Positions 50,401-59,117 of a DNA stretch of 64,000 nucleotides are shown here, piece by piece. Source of the stretch: Limnomonas spitsbergensis (taxonomy: Eukaryota > Chlorophyta > Chlorophyceae > Chlamydomonadales). The notes under the pieces are model-generated. The model did not search any database and had not been told where the DNA came from. It worked only from the letters and a program-made list of their open reading frames with translations. Positions within the stretch are counted from its first letter, which is position 1. Each line of letters starts with the position of its first letter. The stretch covers positions 1 to 64,000 of the forward strand of contig JAYJMM010000057.1 in the NCBI GenBank assembly GCA_037349105.1, given 5' to 3'. Both the position numbers and the translations under genes were made by a program.

Positions 50401-53400
50401 ACCCTCTGTACCCCTGAGACAGGCCCCTTGCTGCCCCCTGCACCCTCAGTACCCCTGAGACAGGCCCCATGATGCCCCCTGCACCCTCTGTACCCCTGAG
50501 ACAGGCCCCATGATGCCCCCTGCACCCTCTGTACCCCTGAGACAGGCCCCATGATGCCCCCTGCACCCTCTGTACCCCTGAGACAGGCCCCCTGATGCCC
50601 CCTGTACCCTCTGTACCCCTGAGACAGGCCCCATGATGCCCCCTGTACCCCTGAGACATGCCCCATGCTGCCCCCTTGCACCCTCTGTACCCCTGAGACA
50701 GGCCCCATGATGCCATCGGCACCCTCTGCACCCCTGAGACAGGCCCCCTGATGCCCCCTGTACCCTCTGTACCCCTGAGACAGGCCCCCTAGTGCCCCCT
50801 GCACCCTCTGTACCCCTTAGACAGGCCCCCTGATGCCCCCTGCACCCTCTGTACCCCTGAGACAGGCCCCCTGATGCCCCCTGTACCCTCTGTACCCCTG
50901 AGACAGGCCTCCTGATGTCCCCTGCACCCTCTGTACCCCTGAGACAGGCCCCCTGATGCCCCCTTTACCCTCTGTACCCCTGAGACAGGCCCCATGATGC
51001 CCCCTGCACCCTATGTACCCCTTAGACAGGCCCCCTGATGCCCCCTGCACCCTCTGTACCCCTGAGACAGGCCCCCTGATGCCCCCTGCATCCTCTGTAC
51101 CCCTGAGACAGGCCCCCTGATGCCCCCTGCACCCTCTGTACCCCTGAAACAGGCCCCCTGATGCCCCCTGTACCCTCTGTACCCCTGAGACAGGCCCCCT
51201 GATGCCCCCTGTACCCTCTGTACCCCTGAGACAGGCCCCCTGATGCCCCCTGCACCCTCTGTACCCCTGAGACAGGCCCCCTGATGCCCCCTGCACCCTC
51301 TGTACCCCTAAGACAGCCCCCCTGATGCCCCCTGCACCCTCTGTTCCCCTGCGACAGGCACCCTGATGCCCCATGCACCCTCTGTACCCCTGAGACAGGC
51401 CCCCTGATGCCCCCTGCACCCTCTGTACCCCTGAGATAGCCCCCCTGATGCCCCCTGTACCCTCTGTACCCCTGAGACAGGCCCCATGCTGCCCCCTGTA
51501 CCCTGTGTACCCCTGAGACAGGCCCCATGCTGCCCCCTTGCACCCTCTGTACCCCTGACACAGGCCCCATGCTGCCCCCTGTACCCTCTGTACCCCTGAG
51601 ACAGGCCCCTTGCTGCCCCCTGCACCCTCTGTACCCCTGAGACAGGCCCCTTGATGCCCCCTGCATCCTCTGTACCCCTGAGACAGGCCCCATGATGCCC
51701 CCTGCACCCTCTGTACCCCTGAGACAGGCCCCCTGATGCCCCCTGTACCCTCTGTACCCCTGAGACATGCCCCATGCTGCCCCTTTGCACCCTCTGTACC
51801 CCTGAGACAGGCCCCATGATGCCATCGGCACCCTCTGCACCCCTGAGACAGCCCCCCTGATGCCCCCTGTACCCTCTGTACCCCTGAGACAGGCCCCCTA
51901 GTGCCCCCTGCACCCTCTGTACCCCTTAGACAGGCCCCCTGATGCGCCCTGCACCCTCTGTACCCCTGAGACAGGCCCCCTGATGCCCCCTGTACCCTCT
52001 GTACCCCTGAGACAGGCCTCCTGATGTCCCCTGCACCCTCTGTACCCCTGAGACAGGCCCCCTGATGCCCCCTTTACCCTCTGTACCCCTGAGATAGGCC
52101 CCATGATGCCCCCTGCACCCTATGTACCCCTTAGACAGGCCCCCTGATGCCCCCTGCACCCTCTGTACCCCTGAAACAGGCCCCCTGATGCCCCCTGCAT
52201 CCTCTGTACCCCTGAGACAGGCCCCCTGATGCCCCCTGCACCCTCTGTACCCCTGAGACAGGCCCCCTGATGCCCCCTGCACCCTCTGTACCCCTGAGAC
52301 AGGCCCCCTGATGCCCCCTGCACCCTCTGTGCCCCTGAGACAGCCCCCCTGATGCCCCCTGCACCCTCTGTACCCCTGAGACAGGCCCCATGATGCCCCC
52401 TGCACCCTCTGTAACCCTAAGACAGCCCCCCTGATGCCCCCTGCACCCCCTGTACCCCTTAGACAGCCCCCCTGATGCCCCCTGCACCCTCTGTACCCCT
52501 GAGACAGGCCCCCTGATGCCCCCTGCACCCTCTGTACCCCTAAGACAGCCCCCCTGATGCCCCCTGCACCCTCTGTTCCCCTGCGACAGGCACCCTGATG
52601 CCCCATGCACCCTCTGTACCCCTGAGACAGGCCCCCTGATGCCCCCTGCACCCTCTGTGCCCCTGAGACAGCCCCCCTGATGCCCCCTGTACCCTCTGTA
52701 CCCCTGAGAAAGCCCCATGCTGCCCCCTGTACCCTGTGAACCCCTGAGACAGGCCCCTTGCTGCCCCCTTGCACCCTCTGTACCCCTGACACAGGCCCCA
52801 TGCTGCCCCCTGTACCCTCTGTACCCCTGAGACAGGCCCCTTGCTGCCCCCTGCACCCTCAGTACCCCTGAGACAGGCCCCATGATGCCCCCTGCACCCT
52901 CTGTACCCCTGAGACAGGCCCCATGATGCCCCCTGCACCCTCTGTACCCCTGAGACAGGCCCCATGATGCCCCCTGCACCCTCTGTACCCCTGAGACAGG
53001 CCCCCTGATGCCCCCTGTACCCTCTGTACCCCTGAGACAGGCCCCATGATGCCCCCTGTACCCCTGCGACAGGCCCCATGCTGCCCCCTTGCACCCTCTG
53101 TACCCCTGAGACAGGCCCCATGATGCCATCGGCACCCTCTGCACCCCTGAGACAGGCCCCCTGATGCCCCCTGTACCCTCTGTACCCCTGAGACAGGCCC
53201 CCTAGTGCCCCCTGCACCCTCTGTACCCCTTAGACAGGCCCCCTGATGCCCCCTGCACCCTCTGTACCCCTGAGACAGGCCCCCTGATGCCCCCTGTACC
53301 CTCTGTACCCCTGAGACAGGCCTCCTGATGTCCCCTGCACCCTCTGTACCCCTGAGACAGGCCCCCTGATGCCCCCTTTACCCTCTGTACCCCTGAGACA

Positions 53401-56400
53401 GGCCCCATGATGCCCCCTGCACCCTATGTACCCCTTAGACAGGCCCCCTGATGCCCCCTGCACCCTCTGTACCCCTGAGACAGGCCCCCTGATGCCCCCT
53501 GCATCCTCTGTACCCCTGAGACAGGCCCCCTGATGCCCCCTGCACCCTCTGTACCCCTGAAACAGGCCCCCTGATGCCCCCTGTACCCTCTGTACCCCTG
53601 AGACAGGCCCCCTGATGCCCCCTGTACCCTCTGTACCCCTGAGACAGGCCCCCTGATGCCCCCTGCACCCTCTGTACCCCTGAGACAGGCCCCCTGATGC
53701 CCCCTGCACCCTCTGTACCCCTAAGACAGCCCCCCTGATGCCCCCTGCACCCTCTGTTCCCCTGCGACAGGCACCCTGATGCCCCATGCACCCTCTGTAC
53801 CCCTGAGACAGGCCCCCTGATGCCCCCTGCACCCTCTGTACCCCTGAGATAGCCCCCCTGATGCCCCCTGTACCCTCTGTACCCCTGAGACAGGCCCCAT
53901 GCTGCCCCCTGTACCCTGTGTACCCCTGAGACAGGCCCCATGCTGCCCCCTTGCACCCTCTGTACCCCTGACACAGGCCCCATGCTGCCCCCTGTACCCT
54001 CTGTACCCCTGAGACAGGCCCCTTGCTGCCCCCTGCACCCTCTGTACCCCTGAGACAGGCCCCCTGATGCCCCCTGCATCCTCTGTACCCCTGAGACAGG
54101 CCCCATGATGCCCCCTGCACCCTCTGTACCCCTGAGACAGGCCCCATGATGCCCCCTGCACCCTCTGTACCCCTGAGACAGGCCCCCTGATGCCCCCTGT
54201 ACCCTCTGTACCCCTGAGACAGGCCCCATGATGCCCCCTGCACCCTCTGTACCCCTGAGACAGGCCCCCTGATGCCCCCTGTACCCTCTGTACCCCTGAG
54301 ACATGCCCCATGCTGCCCCTTTGCACCCTCTGTACCCCTGAGACAGGCCCCATGATGCCATCGGCACCCTCTGCACCCCTGAGACAGCCCCCCTGATGCC
54401 CCCTGTACCCTCTGTACCCCTGAGACAGGCCCCATGATGCCCCCTGCACCCTCTGTACCCCTGAGACAGGCCCCCTGATGCCCCCTGTACCCTCTGTACC
54501 CCTGAGACAGGCCCCCTGATGCCCCCTGCACCCTCTGTACCCCTGAGACAGGCCCCCTGATGCCCCCTGTACCCTCTGTACCCCTGAGACATGCCCCATG
54601 CTGCCCCTTTGCACCCTCTGTACCCCTGAGACAGGCCCCATGATGCCATCGGCACCCTCTGCACCCCTGAGACAGCCCCCCTGATGCCCCCTGTACCCTC
54701 TGTACCCCTGAGACAGGCCCCCTAGTGCCCCCTGCACCCTCTGTACCCCTTAGACAGGCCCCCTGATGCGCCCTGCATCCTCTGTACCCCTGAGACAGGC
54801 CCCCTGATGCCCCCTGTACCCTCTGTACCCCTGAGACAGGCCTCCTGATGTCCCCTGCACCCTCTGTACCCCTGAGACAGGCCCCCTGATGCCCCCTTTA
54901 CCCTCTGTACCCCTGAGATAGGCCCCATGATGCCCCCTGCACCCTATGTACCCCTTAGACAGGCCCCCTGATGCCCCCTGCACCCTCTGTACCCCTGAAA
55001 CAGGCCCCATGATGCCCCCTGCATCCTCTGTACCCCTGAGACAGGCCCCCTGATGCCCCCTGCACCCTCTGTACCCCTGAGACAGGCCCCCTGATGCCCC
55101 CTGCACCCTCTGTACCCCTGAGACAGGCCCCCTGATGCCCCCTGTACCCTCTGTACCCCTGAGACAGGCCCCCTGATGCCCCCTGCACCCTCTGTACCCC
55201 TGAGACAGGCCCCCTGATGCCCCCTGCACCCTCTGTACCCCTGAGACAGGCCCCCTGATGCCCCCTGCACCCTCTGTACCCCTGAGACAGGCCCCCTGAT
55301 GCCCCCTGTACCCTCTGTACCCCTGAGACAGGCCCCCTGATCCCCCCTGCACCCTCTGTACCCCTGAGACAGGCCCCCTGATGCCCCCTGCACCCTCTGT
55401 ACCCCTGAGACAGGCCCCATGCTGCCCTTTGCACCCTCTGTACCCCTGAGACAGGCCCCCTGATGCCCCTTCCCTTCACACCTGTACCGGCACCAAAATC
55501 CAGCCATCTAATCCCCTCGTCTCTCTGCACCTGTGCAGGCATTAATATCCCCTCCGTTCCCTTATTTTCTCCGCACCTGTGCCGGCGCCAATCCCCTCCC
55601 CTCCCCTCCCCTCTGTTCTCCGCACCTGTTCCGGCGCCAATCCCCTCCCCTCCCCTCCCCTCTGTTCTCCGCACCTGTGCCGGCGCCAATCCCCTCCCCT
55701 CCCCTCCCCTCTGTTCTCCGCACCTGTTCCGGCGCCAATCCCCTCCCCTCCCATCCCCTCTGTTCTCTGCACCTGTGCCGGCGCCAATCCCCTCCCCTCC
55801 CCTCCCCTCTGTTCTCCGAACCTGTGCCGGCGCCAATCCCCTCCCCTCCCATCCCCTCTGTTCTCCGCACCTGTTCCGGCGCCAATCCCCTCCCCTCCCC
55901 TCCCCTCTGTTCTCCGCACCTGTGCCGGCGCCAATCTCCAGGACATGCTTGGCTTGCATCTTGTCCCCATATGCCTGGGTCAAATGCGCTGACAAGTGCA
56001 CACCTGTTGGCAGTGGCTTGACAAGGTGAAGCATGCGGCAACCTAGCTGCTGCTGCTGCATTCACGCAGCCACCCTTAGCTTAATCCAAAGGGGCTAGTC
56101 AGAGCCAACCAGTGGGCACCCTATGAACGTGATGCCTAAGCGCAACCGTACATATATGTGTCATGGATCAGTGCTGTGCAATTGCGCCGTAATTCAGGAA
56201 TCATGCAAGTAATTACTCTTTCTGGTAAAGGTAGCTGAATCTGCCTTGAAAGTACGTTGACTGAAACTCAGCTACGTAATTCAGCCAGCGTAAGGACAAT
56301 AATCGGCACAGCACTGGTCCAGATACATACCAATATACCATTAGCACCATGTGCATACTACAGAGGGCATACCATGTTTTGAGGTATTGTTTGTGTTATT

Positions 56401-56677
56401 TCAGCAGCTCTTGTTTTTTGCCGGACTTTCCGCGGGGTGTGTCCAATTGCCCAACCTCTAAATCCAGTGAAACAGACATGAGCTGAACATCACATGCCTA
56501 AGTCCAGTGGCTCAGTGACAAATCAACTCCAGTTCACACTTAAGCGTATTCCACCGAATGTCCACACTTTACATTCATCCCACCTGCAGTCCAAACAAAG
56601 CCACCGGTGGCGTCGCCGCTACCGTCAGCATCGAGGGATTTGATCTGCAGGCCTGGCAGGCCCACTTGGTCCGCCAT
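29239..56677 (-). CDS. METTL21-type protein methyltransferase gene, five exons, 243 aa, with a 24.6-kb minisatellite intron
   Basis: Join of 56,677-56,584, 56,003-55,920, 31,325-31,125, 30,168-30,019 and 29,441-29,239. The exons total 732 bp and all four introns are phase 1 (G|G). The product reads GGFVWTAG-VHLSAHL, then motif I VLEIGAGTGIVGI, post-I QLTDLAAVLPLARSNV, VSELEW, then YDYVMASDVMY (the D-x-x-Y class signature), and TTILLAHRHRGPAM. This order and length are those of the Methyltransf_16/METTL21 family, SAM-dependent enzymes that mostly methylate lysines of chaperones and other proteins. The substrate here cannot be told. Intron 2 (31,326-55,919) contains essentially the whole 41-bp array. 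The junction GAGTG|IVGI restores motif I exactly across it, which is the best evidence for the model. The last exon is Ser/Gly-rich and less certain; an alternative is read-through of exon 4 to a stop at 29,978. Confidence 0.75.
29870..29961 (-). mobile_element. SINE-like short retroposon, copy 3 (92 bp)
   Basis: Flanked by perfect 10-bp direct repeats CTCGACGGCA at 29,860-29,869 and 29,962-29,971. Its length agrees with copy 1 (95 bp). It sits in intron 4 of the methyltransferase gene, in antisense orientation if the (TTTC)n end is taken as its tail on the minus strand. Confidence 0.75.
30019..30168 (-). CDS. METTL21-like gene, exon 4
   Basis: Acceptor GCTGTGTCAG, donor GCAG|GTCAGG. It encodes SDVMYMTASLPALSNLLSQL, the helix that follows it, and the LLAHRHRGP strand, which corresponds to the (I/V)LLA.R.R segment of METTL21 proteins. 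Its acceptor is the first of three or four tandem copies of that site (30,165-30,450). Confidence 0.75.
30160..30450 (-). repeat. 82-84-bp tandem repeat spanning the acceptor of exon 4
   Basis: The working acceptor TGTGTCAG|CCTCC (AG at 30,170-30,169) has degenerate copies upstream in the intron: TCCTGCCAG|CCTC near 30,251, CATGTCAG|CTTC near 30,335, and a partial AATGCAAG|CCTC near 30,377. The spacings are 82, 84 and 42 bp. All retain pyrimidine-rich sequence and AG. The same tracts carry repeated GTACAGAG.TTGG words. Confidence 0.7.
30715..31124 (-). repeat. 55-bp tandem repeat starting at the donor of exon 3
   Basis: Read on the minus strand, the exon end ATGG|GTGAGG is followed by degenerate units containing AGGTGA.GG, TAGATAT and GAGCAGATCTAGCAGATC. 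Donor-like words (CAGGTGAAGG, TAGGTGACGG, CAGGTAATGG) recur near 31,024, 30,969, 30,914 and 30,776 at about 55-bp spacing. The BglII-like AGATCT word appears in most units. The block lies wholly in intron 3. Confidence 0.8.
31125..31325 (-). CDS. METTL21-like gene, exon 3
   Basis: Acceptor CAAACTAG|GTATTG, donor ATGG|GTGAGG, phase 1 on both sides. It encodes IVGITCACLGAHVQLTDLAA, then VLPLARSNV, VSELEW and YDYVM. The TDL acidic residue is where this family binds the ribose of SAM. It lies downstream of the 23.5-kb minisatellite and upstream of a second, 55-bp array. Confidence 0.82.
31270..31690 (-). repeat. About 96-bp tandem repeat spanning the acceptor of exon 3
   Basis: The first part of exon 3 (GGAATCACATGCGCATGCC and the following GTGC.CATGT) together with the upstream CTTCCCCATCA tract is repeated in degenerate form. 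The word GATTCC/CATTCC on the plus strand falls at 31,312, 31,407 and 31,504 (spacing 95-97 bp). A poorer fourth copy is near 31,625, beyond a purine-rich expansion. The decoy copies have mostly lost the AG directly at the junction. Confidence 0.75.
31691..31933. other. Intron sequence between the acceptor repeat and the 41-bp array
   Basis: Unique sequence belonging to intron 2. No exon-like segment was found. Confidence 0.5.
35179..46145. repeat. Higher-order repeats in the right array (2,165, 3,754, 3,674 and 892 bp)
   Basis: The same ordered run of variant units, about 1.4 kb long, begins at 35,179, 37,344, 41,098 and 44,772, giving offsets of 2,165, 3,754 and 3,674 bp. A smaller 892-bp block is repeated at 42,456/43,348 and again at 46,130/47,022. 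The longer periods therefore contain the shorter ones. Confidence 0.85.
49485..54300. repeat. Higher-order repeat of 2,413 bp in the right array
   Basis: Landmarks at 49,485, 49,718, 50,127 and 50,817 recur at 51,898, 52,131, 52,540 and 53,230, a constant 2,413-bp offset. Each copy is made of two subblocks of about 1,304 and 1,109 bp. Confidence 0.85.
55474..55940 (-). repeat. 49-bp tandem array spanning a 5' splice site, right copy (10 units)
   Basis: Plus-strand CACCTG words (reverse complement of CAG|GTG) fall at 55,479, 55,528, 55,574, 55,623, 55,672, 55,721, 55,770, 55,819 (as AACCTG), 55,868 and 55,917. The last is the presumed working donor of exon 2 at 55,919-55,918. Units next to the exon are nearly identical. 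The two nearest the 41-bp array are diverged and have lost the GGCGCC core. Confidence 0.93.
55920..56003 (-). CDS. METTL21-like gene, exon 2 (SAM motif I)
   Basis: Acceptor CTGCCAACAG, donor ACAG|GTGCGG. It encodes VHLSAHLTQAYGDKMQAKH followed by VLEIGAGTG. The exon end is itself the template of the 49-bp repeat. An unspliced reading continues open through the 49-bp array and into the 41-bp array as far as 54,955. Confidence 0.85.
56004..56583 (-). other. Intron 1 of the METTL21-like gene
   Basis: 580 bp, GTGGGA donor and CAACAG acceptor, phase 1. There are no splice-site repeats here. It is almost identical to the left copy. Confidence 0.65.
56584..56677 (-). CDS. METTL21-like gene, exon 1
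   Basis: 94 bp from the ATG at 56,677 to the donor GCAG|GTGGGA. It encodes MADQVGLPGLQIKSLDADG and then GGFVWTAG. Taken as the start, the protein is slightly shorter at the N-terminus than animal METTL21A. The TTCAG directly before the ATG leaves room for an upstream exon. Confidence 0.7.
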
Positions 56678-56722
56678 CTGAATTAATGGGGCAAGGTGGA
56701 ATAGAGGATAGTTTGGCCGGCA

Positions 56723-56782
56723 AGCAGGCAGGCAGGTAGGCAGGCAGGTAGGTAGGCAGACAGACAGACAGGCAGACACACT
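56723..56782. repeat. (CAGG/TAGG/CAGA)n microsatellite, right copy
   Basis: Matches the tract at 16,582-16,642. It lies 45-105 bp upstream of exon 1 on the sense strand. Confidence 0.8.
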
Positions 56783-57058
56783 TCATGGGATATTGGTTGC
56801 ACAGGTTCAGTAGGCCCGAGTGTGCGCGGGGGGTCCTTAAGGGAGGGAAGCTTGATCTGCCTTCTGGACGGGCGGAAGATGGAACGAGGAGGAAGTGAAG
56901 CGAGATGCCTGGGGAGACGTAGCAGCTATATACTGCACTGCACCTTATCGCCCCTCGAAGTGCCAGGCAGCAGGGTCCCTTATACTTTGGGGCAGATACA
57001 TCAATGCTTCAAGAAAACAAGACATCAAGTGATCTGCAGGCATTGATATAATGGGCAT

Positions 57059-57489
57059 ACACGGCATGACCAAGCAGAAGACCTTGAGCAGCAGAAGCAA
57101 AGCAATACACCATGAGGCCGATCAAGAGAAGCAGGAACAGCAACAATAAGGCAACAGTAGGACAAGTGTTGTTGCTGCGGACAGACTGTAACGTCATGGT
57201 GGCACAATCTGGCTTCACCTATGTCGTATCGCACCGCGTTGTGCCGCATCTTGCTACCTTGGTAATACAAGCCGGTTCAATCTGTTCTGTATCCTGCTGT
57301 ATCATGCTTCTATGTGTTACAGGGTCCCCGGGTCCACCCAATGCTTGAAATCACCCACAGGGGCGCAGATCCACACTGCCGCAACAGTGTGATGTGTGAG
57401 ATCTGCACTGCCGCAACAGCGTGATGTGTGGGCATGGTGCTTTAAGGATGGAATCAATATAAGCATTCGTTACTCTGCTTCATATGCAT
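57059..57489. other. 431-bp segment specific to the right duplicate
   Basis: Bounded by GCAT at 57,055-57,058 and 57,486-57,489. The left copy has a single GCAT at 16,915-16,918. No inverted ends are visible. It contains a 32-bp tandem pair (57,367-57,398 and 57,399-57,430, core CACTGCCGCAACAG). A minus-strand frame with a hydrophobic VALLLLFLLLLIGLM stretch occurs here, but it has no other support. Confidence 0.7.
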
Positions 57490-57838
57490 GTAATAATACG
57501 GGATGCAAATCTTGCATCTCACCGCCGAAACAATTCCAACACGATTCCAACACCATGTGGGGACGGAGGAGTGTCCTCATCACCTCGCAGTCTGATGCAC
57601 GGTGCATCAGCTACAATTTAGCTACAATGCAGCTACATCGAGGCCTACGGTGGAGTCGGCTTGATGCAGCAAGCCCGTGCTGCTTGGCCCATCAGTCGAA
57701 AGCCGTTCCAGGTTTGATTCCCGCCGACACGGTCACGGCTGCCTGTCTGCCTGCCAAAGATGGTCTGGTATTCACAAAAATAGACAAATACACTTCCCTG
57801 CAGCTGCGCCCTCACTAGGGACTGGTTGGCCTGAGATG

Positions 57839-58336
57839 TGCGCTGTACTGCGTACATTGCAGTATCCCGGGTCTGAAATAACTGCAATTTGACGTACGCA
57901 CCCGTTGCTGCTCCCTAACCAGGGAGTTTTGCAGGATAGCCTTGAAGGCGTCAGGCATCTCCAGGCCTGCACGCGCGATGCTTGCATGGCGACATGGGGC
58001 TTTTGCAAGGGAGGACGGGGCCAGTGCATGGCGACGACTGGCTTGGTTCTTCACACCAACGCCATGCAAGGGCGGAAAAATGTTGGGCTTGGTCCCAAGG
58101 GTTCCTGTTGCTCCTGATAGTGTTGTTGCAGATGCTGATGTTGCTGTAATTTTCCGCAAGCATATTCTGCTGATATGCTGCAGTGCCAGGATCCTACTGA
58201 CGCGGTCATGCAAGAGAGCTGGTGGCGTCCCCCTAGAAGGTGCAGCCTGCAGCCTCTGCTGCTGCTGTGCTGGTGCCAGGAGCACTAGTCTACCCGGCCT
58301 GAGCGGCATAGCCATTGGACGAGGATTCAAAGTGAT
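57839..58336. other. No confident gene
   Basis: Open frames overlap on both strands, one of them Gln-rich on the minus strand near 58,150-58,060 from CAACAG repeats. None has a recognisable domain or splice structure. Confidence 0.35.
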
Positions 58337-58821
58337 TTAATTAAGATAATTGCGCTGCTGTGTGAGAGTCGCGAGCCCGGGATGCAGTGGTAGATGCAGC
58401 AGGGAAACGTGCTCCGAACACCGAGCTTCGTACTTCGTATGTACGACAGATGGTTCGGGCAGATGTCCCGGTATAAGAATCTGGTGGGAGTTGTCAGCGT
58501 CCAGTGAACACTCGAGCACGGCGCAGGCATCCAATAACAACTCGGATTCTACCAGTGGTCGATAGGGGTCTTCTTTCGTCTTGACGAGGTACGGTAAGTA
58601 TGCGGCACAGATAAATGCCGGATAAATGCGCTCTGATGAGGATGTGGGGTTACAAGTAACGCATGTCAGGGCCTTTCCCAGTCTTTCTCGGCTTTCCAGG
58701 GCACTCAAGATGGAAATATAGACATCCCAATCCACCTGAACCCTAAGCAGATCCACATGCAAGCCATGTTGACTTGCTGCACAGCAATAACCTCGGGGGA
58801 GCCAAAGTACCGGTGTTTGTG
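58337..58821 (-). CDS. Hypothetical minus-strand reading frame without a start codon
   Basis: About 160 codons are open to TAA at 58,337. They include VDWDVYISILSALESRERLG and YPAFICAAYLPYLVKTKEDP. The composition is protein-like, but there is no in-frame ATG, so if real it is an internal or terminal exon. I do not recognise it, and chance is a fair alternative. Confidence 0.25.
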
Positions 58822-58826
58822 TGAAC

Positions 58827-58872
58827 GGTTGACAGCTGTGACGTCAGAAGGTTGACAGCTGTGACGACGTCA
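58827..58872. promoter_or_regulatory. Tandem TGACGTCA-type motifs
   Basis: A 17-bp word GGTTGACAGCTGTGACG is repeated at 58,827 and 58,850 (23-bp spacing). Each copy runs into a palindromic GACGTCA (TGACGTCA at 58,839-58,846; GACGTCA at 58,866-58,872), the core recognised by many bZIP factors. It lies directly upstream of the hypothetical frame on the minus strand. A regulatory role is inference. Confidence 0.35.
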
Positions 58873-59117
58873 TTTCGTTTCTAGGCGCGATCTTCCCATC
58901 GTTTGGCAGTGTTGCCGGGGAGGGTGCAGGTGGTGGGTTTCTCCCCACTGCCAACTAAGGGATGATCGCCTCCGCAATGGATTCATTTATAGGGATCTCC
59001 TTATGTGCACTGTATTCATTTTTAGGGGTCTCAATTAAGGCAGACAGTAAAAAAGGTGGCTTAAAAAGGTGAACGCAACTGGGATATTTTCCCGTGATAT
59101 TTCCCCGCATTAGTTCC

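Larger units (their letters stand above)
31934..55473. repeat. 41-bp minisatellite array, right copy (about 574 units)
   Basis: The same 41-bp unit as at 1-15,027, with its own private variants (for example GCCATCGGCACC, CCTAGTGCC, ACCCTGTGAACCCC) and several shared ones. It fills intron 2 of the methyltransferase gene and joins the 49-bp array directly at 55,470. The sense (minus) strand has four G-tracts per unit and stays open in all frames over long stretches. The antisense strand has stops in every unit. Confidence 0.97.
55472..57838. repeat. Segmental duplication, right copy
   Basis: Counterpart of 15,190-17,278 in the same orientation. It has 431 bp at 57,059-57,489 that are missing from the left copy, with GCAT at both edges. 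Five fewer 49-bp units are present here than on the left. It ends at CCTGAGATG (57,830-57,838). Confidence 0.93.

Noticed and set aside
31860..55507. The same kind of repetitive frames in the right array
   Set aside because: Same reasons, and the array lies inside an intron of a well-supported gene model.
57009..57218. Small frame with a strongly hydrophobic segment in the right-copy-specific insert
   Set aside because: No start context, homologue or splice support. The segment derives from a CAG/CAA-rich stretch read in one frame.
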